Notes under the pieces: generated by a model | What the model saw: only the letters and a program-made list of their open reading frames with translations | The model's database searches: none | What the model was told of the DNA's origin: nothing | In this document: positions 1 to 5,509 of the stretch, in pieces | Position numbering within the stretch: the first letter of the stretch is position 1 | Layout: each line of letters begins with the position of its first letter | Position numbers and translations under genes: made by a program | Assembly (NCBI GenBank): GCA_029256485.1 | Contig: JAQSXU010000348.1 | Location: forward strand, 1 to 5,509 | Length of the DNA stretch: 5,509 bases | Direction: 5' to 3' | DNA from: Clostridiaceae bacterium | GTDB taxonomy: Bacteria > Bacillota_A > Clostridia > Clostridiales > Clostridiaceae

Positions 1-273
1 CAAATTATCATACATATCAGATATTTCAGGAACATATCCGATTTTTCTTTTATATTCATGTTTCCCCTTAACTTTTTCTCCAAATACATAAACATCTCCA
101 TCATAATCATCAATGAGCCCAAGAATTATTTTTATGGTAGTGCTTTTTCCTGCACCATTAGAACCTATGTATCCTATAATTTCACCGCTATTAACGCTAA
201 AGTTTATATCCTTTAGCACTTCTTTGTTCCCAAATTTTTTACTTAGATGCTCTAATCTTAATACCTCTGCCAT
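1..273 (-). CDS. ABC transporter ATP-binding protein, N-terminal part (cut by window edge)
   Basis: The first 91 residues of an ABC-type ATPase are visible; the rest lies beyond the left edge. The protein starts MAEVLRLEHLSKKFGNKEVL, the usual first strand and A-loop region of ABC ATPases, and has a perfect Walker A, GSNGAGKST, at residues 37-45. IGYVPE at 79-83 sits at the Q-loop position; Glu in place of Gln there is common in ABC-2-type exporters. The signature LSGGQ, Walker B and H-loop would be outside the window. The start is ATG 273-271, preceded by GGGGG at 282-278, 4 bases upstream. An ATG at 284 is out of frame. Family knowledge says such a subunit powers a membrane permease, probably encoded next on the same strand; the substrate cannot be told. 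It is divergent from the glycosyltransferase gene across a 329-base gap. Confidence 0.9.
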   Translation of the reverse strand, partial: MAEVLRLEHLSKKFGNKEVLKDINFSVNSGEIIGYIGSNGAGKSTTIKIILGLIDDYDGDVYVFGEKVKGKHEYKRKIGYVPEISDMYDNL

Positions 274-299
274 ATTACCCCCATGATAAAATATTTTTT

Positions 300-328
300 A
301 TTATACTTAAAACCAATAAAAACAAAAT
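300..328 (-). promoter_or_regulatory. Putative promoter for the ABC ATPase gene
   Basis: On the minus strand a perfect TATAAT lies at 305-300, 26 bases before the ATPase start codon. The -35 region is poor (ATTTTG at 328-323 with a 17-base spacer). A second TATAAT at 378-373 also lacks a good -35. In sequence this AT-rich, chance TATAAT boxes are frequent, so only position favours this call. Confidence 0.3.
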
Positions 329-396
329 ATTGAGTAATTTCTCCGTCATAAATTTTACATTGTTTATTTTTTATTATAACATAAAAGTAATAATTT

Positions 397-427
397 TTGA
401 CTAAATGTAAAAAGTAATTGCTTTAAT
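397..427 (+). promoter_or_regulatory. Weak putative promoter for the glycosyltransferase/flippase pair
   Basis: TTGACT at 397-402 is a good -35 match and TTTAAT at 422-427 a fair -10, but the spacer is 19 bases, longer than the ideal 17. The direct repeats at 404-418 and 425-439 overlap the spacer and the -10, so a protein bound there would affect initiation. A competing -10 candidate, TATATT at 513-518, has only a weak -35 (TTTCTT at 491-496). Transcript start data would be needed to choose. Confidence 0.2.
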
Positions 428-439
428 GTAAAAACTAAT
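404..439 (+). repeat. 15-bp direct repeat, period 21 bp
   Basis: AATGTAAAAAGTAAT at 404-418 recurs as AATGTAAAAACTAAT at 425-439, with one mismatch in 15. The start-to-start distance of 21 bases equals two turns of the helix, so both copies face the same side. The 10-base core AATGTAAAAA occurs again at 528-537, and its inverted form TTTTACATT at 353-361. The arrangement resembles a tandem operator, but the high A+T content lowers its weight. Confidence 0.45.
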
Positions 440-442
440 ATA

Positions 443-454
443 AATTTGCAAATT
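443..454. repeat. 12-bp perfect palindrome AATTTGCAAATT
   Basis: AATTTGCAAATT equals its own reverse complement. It lies 4 bases after the second direct repeat. It could be a site for a dimeric regulator; no regulator family is recognised from it. Confidence 0.3.
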
Positions 455-508
455 GCATGATTTTTTAATCAAAAATTAATAAAACACAGTTTTCTTTTTA
501 ATAAAACT

Positions 509-524
509 ATAGTATATTTACTAT
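509..524. repeat. Inverted repeat ATAGTA-N4-TACTAT
   Basis: Two perfect 6-bp half-sites are separated by TATT. The element overlaps the possible -10 boxes TATAGT (508-513) and TATATT (513-518), 79-94 bases upstream of the glycosyltransferase start. An operator is possible; a chance AT-rich hairpin is the alternative. Confidence 0.3.
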
Positions 525-602
525 GTTAATGTAAAAATTTAACTGTTAGAATAACTTAAGTTTAGATTATTAATATTTTTTCAAAAGATTAAGGAGTTTA
601 AA

Positions 603-1679
603 ATGACTGATATTTTGATATTGACTGCATCCTTTGGAAATGGGCACAATAGTGTTTCTAATGCACTAAAAGAACAAATCGAAAATGAACAAAAACAAAC
701 AAAAGTTGTTATTGCAGATATATTGGAGATTGTAGATCCAAATGTAAAAAATTTAAGCTCTAAAATGTACTCTGAACTGACAGAAAATTATCCTAATGTA
801 TACAATAGATTGTACGATTTAAAAGTAATAAGTAAAAATAATATTATTGATAATATTTTTAGCAACATGTATTATAAAAAAATTTATGAATATATAGAAT
901 TTGAGCAACCAAAGGTTATAATAAGTACATTTCCTCTATGTTCATGTATTGTTTCAAAAATAAAGGAAGAATATAATAGCAACCTAAAATTAATTACAGT
1001 GATTACTGACGTGGTAGACAGCTGGGAGTGGATTTATAAAAACACAAACCTATACCTAGTTCCTACAAATGAGATAAAAAACAGACTAAAAAATAAGGGA
1101 ATAGATATAAACAGTATTATTGTAACCGGCATTCCGGTTAAAAAGGAATTCATAAATAAAGATGAAAATTTTTCAGTCAAAGATAAAAAATCGATTTTGA
1201 TTGTATTAAGCGGAATTGATAATATATCTGAAGATTTGCTTAATAAACTTGATAATTACAGTAACTTTAATATAAAAATAGTAACAGGCAGAAACAAAAA
1301 ACTGTTTAAAAAGCTTGCAGGCAACAACTTTACTAATATAGAAATCTATGGATATGTAAATAACCTTAATCAAATTATGGATGAGTCAGTATTTATTGTG
1401 ACAAAACCGGGTGGAGTAACAATTTTCGAAGCAATAAATAAAGAATTACCATTAATAATTTTAAATTCAAACATTGGCCAAGAAAAAGGGAATATTGAGT
1501 TTGTTAAAAAAAATAGAATAGGTGTTATTCTTGATGACCTTAACAATTTACCATATGTGTTGGATTATTATTATAATAATCCAAGTATGATCAATTATTA
1601 TTGTAAAAACATAAGAAGAGTAAAAACAACTATAAATTATAACAGGCTTATTAACTCTGTCATTAATGAGGTAATATAA
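603..1679 (+). CDS. GT28/MGDG-synthase-like glycosyltransferase (UgtP-related)
   Basis: A 358-residue GT-B glycosyltransferase related to plant MGDG synthase and Bacillus UgtP, which transfer sugar from a UDP-sugar to diacylglycerol at the inner face of the membrane. The N-terminal acceptor domain has the glycine-rich FGNGH at 11-15 (family GxGH) and STFP at 108-111. ITDVVDSWEW at 134-143 aligns with the family TDxxxHxxW block, and TGIPV follows at 175-179. The C-terminal GT28 donor domain shows TKPGGVTIFEA at 267-277 and IGQEKGN at 291-297, both close to family consensus. The family His in TDxxxHxxW is Ser139-Trp140 region here and the following Asp-x-Tyr is Asn-x-Tyr (149-151), so acceptor or sugar may differ from UgtP. 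ATG 603 follows AAGGAG (591-596) by 6 bases. The next gene begins 2 bases after the stop, implying co-transcription and a shared role in glycolipid synthesis. No signal peptide or transmembrane segment is evident. Exact substrate is unknown. Confidence 0.87.
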   Translation: MTDILILTASFGNGHNSVSNALKEQIENEQKQTKVVIADILEIVDPNVKNLSSKMYSELTENYPNVYNRLYDLKVISKNNIIDNIFSNMYYKKIYEYIEFEQPKVIISTFPLCSCIVSKIKEEYNSNLKLITVITDVVDSWEWIYKNTNLYLVPTNEIKNRLKNKGIDINSIIVTGIPVKKEFINKDENFSVKDKKSILIVLSGIDNISEDLLNKLDNYSNFNIKIVTGRNKKLFKKLAGNNFTNIEIYGYVNNLNQIMDESVFIVTKPGGVTIFEAINKELPLIILNSNIGQEKGNIEFVKKNRIGVILDDLNNLPYVLDYYYNNPSMINYYCKNIRRVKTTINYNRLINSVINEVI

Positions 1680-1681
1680 AT

Positions 1682-2728
1682 ATGATATTAAAAAAATACA
1701 AAAAAACCTTTAGTTTTATTTTCATTGTTTTATCAGCTATCATTATGCTATTTATATTGTTTAAAAATGATGATTTAATAAATTTGTTAAAAGTCATTAA
1801 AGATATAAATATAAATTACATTATAATAGCATTATTATTTATTTTTATATTTTGGTTTATTGAAGCAGCCTTGATTTTCGCTTTAATAATAAAATTTACT
1901 GATCGCAAAAGAACCTTTAAAACCTTTTGGCTTGCAATGAAAGTTACGATGATAGGGCAATATTATAGTAATATTACACCTATGGCGACTGGTGGTCAAC
2001 CGGTTCAACTATACATTCTCAAGGATGATAATATCTCTTTAAGCAATGGAACAGCAATACTTATAAGTAAGTTTTTACTTTTTCAGATTGGTGTCACAAT
2101 TTATTCAGTTTTTCTTGCTATATATAAAATAAAACTATTGCTAAACTATTCTAACAGTGCTTCTGCCTTTGTAATTGCTGGGTTAATATTAAATACGATT
2201 ATGCTCAGTACAATCTTATTAATAGCATTTAATCAACAGATTCTGGTAAAATTATCCGAAGCATTTTATAATTTACTATTTAAAATTCACGTCATTAAAG
2301 ATACAAAAAAATTAATGGACAAAACAGAAAACTTTATTTCAGAATACAAAGAAAGCATTGGAAAACTGAGGGAAGATTACTGGTTCACAATAAAAATGTA
2401 TGCAGTATCTTTTTTACAGCTTACTGTTTATTTCAGCACTACATTCTTTGTTTATAAATCTTTTAATTTAAGTGAGTCTAATATAATTGATATCATATGT
2501 TTACAATCATTCTTATATATGGCAGTATCCTTTATACCTACTCCTGGCACAGCAGGTGCAAGCGAAATAGGCTTTCTACTTCTGTTTGGGCATTTATTTC
2601 CAACAAATATTATTTCAACAGCCTTGCTACTATGGCGAGGAATAAATTATTATTTTAGCTTAATATTCAGTGGTATTTTCTCTTTTGCTATTACAGCTAT
2701 ACGAAACAAAAAAATTTTTATTAATTAA
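1682..2728 (+). CDS. Flippase-like integral membrane protein, LPG_synthase_TM family (UPF0104/YbhN-like)
   Basis: A 348-residue polytopic protein. Hydrophobic segments lie near residues 10-28, 44-72, 126-150, 160-183, 236-258, 268-304 (probably two passes) and 309-340, giving about seven or eight membrane spans. Family hallmarks are clear: IGQYYSNITPMATGGQPV at 91-108, PTPGTAGASEIGF at 286-298 and the Arg of LLLWRGINYY at 315-324. This matches PF03706, the domain forming the flippase half of MprF and standalone YbhN/AglD-type proteins. The soluble aminoacyl-transfer domain of MprF is absent, so it should not be called a lysyl-PG synthase. ATG 1682 has GAGG at 1668-1671 inside the end of the upstream gene, and the 2-base gap suggests translational coupling. 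I infer that it moves or helps assemble the lipid-linked product of the upstream glycosyltransferase; this is unproven. The unit ends at the terminator at 2746-2794. Confidence 0.87.
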   Translation: MILKKYKKTFSFIFIVLSAIIMLFILFKNDDLINLLKVIKDININYIIIALLFIFIFWFIEAALIFALIIKFTDRKRTFKTFWLAMKVTMIGQYYSNITPMATGGQPVQLYILKDDNISLSNGTAILISKFLLFQIGVTIYSVFLAIYKIKLLLNYSNSASAFVIAGLILNTIMLSTILLIAFNQQILVKLSEAFYNLLFKIHVIKDTKKLMDKTENFISEYKESIGKLREDYWFTIKMYAVSFLQLTVYFSTTFFVYKSFNLSESNIIDIICLQSFLYMAVSFIPTPGTAGASEIGFLLLFGHLFPTNIISTALLLWRGINYYFSLIFSGIFSFAITAIRNKKIFIN

Positions 2729-2745
2729 TTCAAAGATTTAATATT

Positions 2746-2794
2746 AAAAAAGTACATTTTATTGACTTACAATCAATTAAAATGTACTTTTAAA
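2746..2794. terminator. Bidirectional intrinsic terminator between converging operons
   Basis: The left arm AAAAGTACATTTTA (2748-2761) pairs perfectly with TAAAATGTACTTTT (2778-2791). The stem continues as TTGA (2762-2765) with TCAA (2773-2776) across one bulged T (2777), closing a 7-base loop. The stem is AT-rich but 18 bp long. On the plus strand T-rich sequence follows (TTTT, then ATTTTTATTT); on the minus strand a run of six T (2751-2746) follows. It lies 19 bases after the flippase stop and downstream of pyrR, so it can end both transcripts. Confidence 0.8.
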
Positions 2795-2807
2795 TTTTTA
2801 TTTATTG

Positions 2808-4258
<1,451 letters not shown>

Positions 4259-4266
<8 letters not shown>

Positions 4267-4735
4267 TGATTTCACTCTTTTCAAATCTGTTAAAAAGAAT
4301 CAGGATTATCATCAATATTGTACCACAAACAACAAAGCTATCAGCAACGTTAAAAATAGGAAAATTATAAAAGTTTCCAAATCTAACATCTATAAGATCT
4401 ACAACATAACCCAGACGCACTCTGTCAATAAAATTTCCTATTGCTCCACCTGCAATCATTGCTAATGAAAGCTTAGACATTATGGAAATATTTTTGGTTT
4501 TAAAGTATATATATGCTAGAACTATAAGCATAATTATTGTAATTATTATGAAAAAACCTCTTTGGTTTTGAAGAATACTGAAGGCTGCTCCTTTATTTTC
4601 CGCATATGTAAATCTAAGAAAATCTCCTATAATTTTGATTGAGCCGCCATTTTTTAATACGTTCACTGCCCAAAACTTTGTAATTTGGTCAATTACAATG
4701 GAAGCAACAAATATTATTCCTATAAATACGTTCAT
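4259..4735 (-). CDS. lspA: Lipoprotein signal peptidase (signal peptidase II)
   Basis: LspA is the membrane aspartyl protease that removes signal peptides from diacylglyceryl-modified prolipoproteins. The 158-residue length is normal. All conserved blocks are present: DQITK at 16-20, ENKGAAFSI at 46-54, GNFIDR at 100-105, VVDLIDV at 111-117 and FNVAD at 128-132. By comparison with the LspA crystal structures the catalytic pair should be Asp113 and Asp132; Asp16, Asn101, Asp104 and Asn129 are the other conserved polar residues. Four hydrophobic segments (about 3-15, 57-78, 88-103 and 134-148) fit the four-span topology. ATG 4735 follows AAGGGG (4746-4741) by 5 bases, and the gap from the ylmH stop is 12 bases. 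The final codons overlap the rluD start. Expression appears tied to the operon promoter, which is beyond the right edge. Confidence 0.97.
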
Positions 4736-4747
4736 AAATACCCCTTA

Positions 4748-5509
4748 TTATACATAGTGCTTGATTTCAACTTTATATTTGCCACTTTTTGTTAGCCCGG
4801 AGAGCTTGGAAATTTTAAATCGCCCATACCTACTTATTGAAATCAAGTCTTGTTCCTTTATTTCTTCAGATACCTTTTCTTCAACCTGCCAATTGATTTT
4901 TACATTGCCAGACCTTACCATGTCTGAAGCAATTTCTCTTGACTTATTGGTAATGTGTTTCACAATGTTGTCTAATCTCATTGAAGAACTGGTTATGTTT
5001 AAAATCTCATGTTCCTGTTCCTTATAATTTACATTATTTACATCTATTATTTCTACATTTACTTTATTATGGCCAATTTTTTCTAAATTGTACACTATAT
5101 AATCAGTGATATCGCTGTGTATTACAATATCTGCATAATTGTCATACACATATATATCTCCTGTTTTATTCCTGTCTATTCCCAGAGACATAAGTGCTCC
5201 CAGGTAATCCTTGTGACTTAAAACTTTAAATTTTGAACAATTGTTAATCCTTAATCCAACTATAAATTCACCCGTCTTAATGTCGTCAAGATAATCAGGG
5301 TATAAAATGAAAACTTTCCTCTCACCTTGTTCAAATGAGGGGAAAAGTTCAAACTTTATACTAAAATTCTTTATTATAGGCAGACATAGCTCTGCAACAA
5401 ATGGATTTATAAATTCCGTTATTGCAGAGGTATAATTCTTATTAACATACATTGCTTTATCAGCAATTTTTCGTACTGTATTTTTTGTTTCTTCATCTTT
5501 TATAAAATC
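4748..5509 (-). CDS. ylmH: YlmH-family S4-domain RNA-binding protein (start beyond window)
   Basis: A YlmH-type protein, known in B. subtilis as an S4-domain factor implicated in ribosome-associated quality control and found in the division cluster next to divIVA. The window shows 253 codons plus stop. The frame stays open to 5509 and reads DFIKDEETKNTVRKIADKA before the first Met (5452), which aligns with the family's FRKDE-type N-terminus. That Met has no Shine-Dalgarno, so the real start lies a few codons outside; expected length is about 257-260 residues. Counting from the window edge, the family hallmarks are GERKVFILYPDY (about 62-73) and HKDYLGALMSLGIDRNKTGD (99-118). A C-terminal S4 domain (about 175-230) includes SMRLDNIVKHI and a SGNVKINW turn. 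The stop lies 12 bases before lspA. Neighbouring divIVA and ileS, usual in Bacillus, are missing. Confidence 0.92.
   Translation of the reverse strand, partial: DFIKDEETKNTVRKIADKAMYVNKNYTSAITEFINPFVAELCLPIIKNFSIKFELFPSFEQGERKVFILYPDYLDDIKTGEFIVGLRINNCSKFKVLSHKDYLGALMSLGIDRNKTGDIYVYDNYADIVIHSDITDYIVYNLEKIGHNKVNVEIIDVNNVNYKEQEHEILNITSSSMRLDNIVKHITNKSREIASDMVRSGNVKINWQVEEKVSEEIKEQDLISISRYGRFKISKLSGLTKSGKYKVEIKHYV

Larger units (their letters stand above)
274..602. other. Divergent intergenic region, no gene
   Basis: This very AT-rich gap separates the left-going ABC ATPase gene from the right-going glycosyltransferase gene. I see no ORF with a start and ribosome binding site, and no tRNA-like or riboswitch-like fold. 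It holds putative promoters for both directions, a 15-bp direct repeat with a 21-bp period, and two short perfect palindromes, each listed separately. The layout suits a region holding two divergent promoters and regulator sites. Confidence 0.7.

Noticed and set aside
274..602. Riboswitch, small RNA or small ORF in the divergent gap
   Set aside because: No GC-containing conserved core, no extended hairpin followed by a T-run, and no ATG with a ribosome binding site opening a frame of useful length.
603..1679. MurG
   Set aside because: It has the GNGH and TDxxxxxxW blocks of the MGDG/UgtP branch and the single-His glycine-rich loop, not the MurG GGTGGH loop, and it is not in a murein cluster.
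1682..2728. Full lysyl-phosphatidylglycerol synthase (MprF)
   Set aside because: At 348 residues only the membrane domain is present; the C-terminal aminoacyl-transfer domain is missing.
4267..4284. TTG start for rluD at 4284 (324 residues)
   Set aside because: There is no ribosome binding site before it and it would overlap lspA by 26 bases. ATG 4266 has AAGAG at suitable spacing and a typical 8-base overlap.
5450..5452. Met at 5452 as the start of ylmH
   Set aside because: It has no Shine-Dalgarno, and the frame upstream to the window edge encodes residues matching the family's N-terminus, so the gene is longer and cut by the edge.

Overview
The window is strongly AT-rich, has Shine-Dalgarno sites of the GGAGG/AAGGAG type and tightly packed genes. 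Gene content and order point to a low-GC Bacillota, most likely a clostridial member; this is inference, since no rRNA or species marker is present.

Layout. (a) 1-273, minus: N-terminal third of an ABC transporter ATPase, cut by the window's left edge. (b) 274-602: a 329-base divergent intergenic region with no gene, holding putative promoters, a 15-bp near-perfect direct repeat with a 21-bp period, a third and an inverted core copy, and two small palindromes. (c) 603-2728, plus: a two-gene unit, a GT28/MGDG-synthase-like glycosyltransferase followed after 2 bases by a polytopic flippase-like protein of the LPG_synthase_TM (PF03706) family. (d) 2746-2794: a strong bidirectional terminator between the converging units. 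(e) 2808-5509, minus: a compact housekeeping operon read in the order ylmH (start beyond the right edge), lspA, rluD/ylyB, pyrR. Genes abut or overlap by a few bases.

The minus-strand operon is a condensed version of the Bacillus subtilis order ylmH-divIVA-ileS-ylyA-lspA-ylyB-pyrR-pyrP: divIVA, ileS and ylyA are absent between ylmH and lspA, and no pyr gene follows pyrR. It combines ribosome quality control/RNA binding (YlmH), lipoprotein signal peptide cleavage (LspA), 23S rRNA pseudouridylation (RluD family) and pyrimidine regulation (PyrR). The plus-strand pair probably makes and handles a membrane glycolipid.

The clearest anomaly is at the 3' end of pyrR. After the conserved Gly-Lys-Asn-Val-Pro the open frame runs into an unrelated 11-residue tail, while a neighbouring frame encodes a PyrR-like C-terminus ending at 2808. 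This suggests a small internal deletion of roughly 31 bases that shifted the frame. No CRISPR, tRNA, IS element or clearly new multi-gene system was seen.
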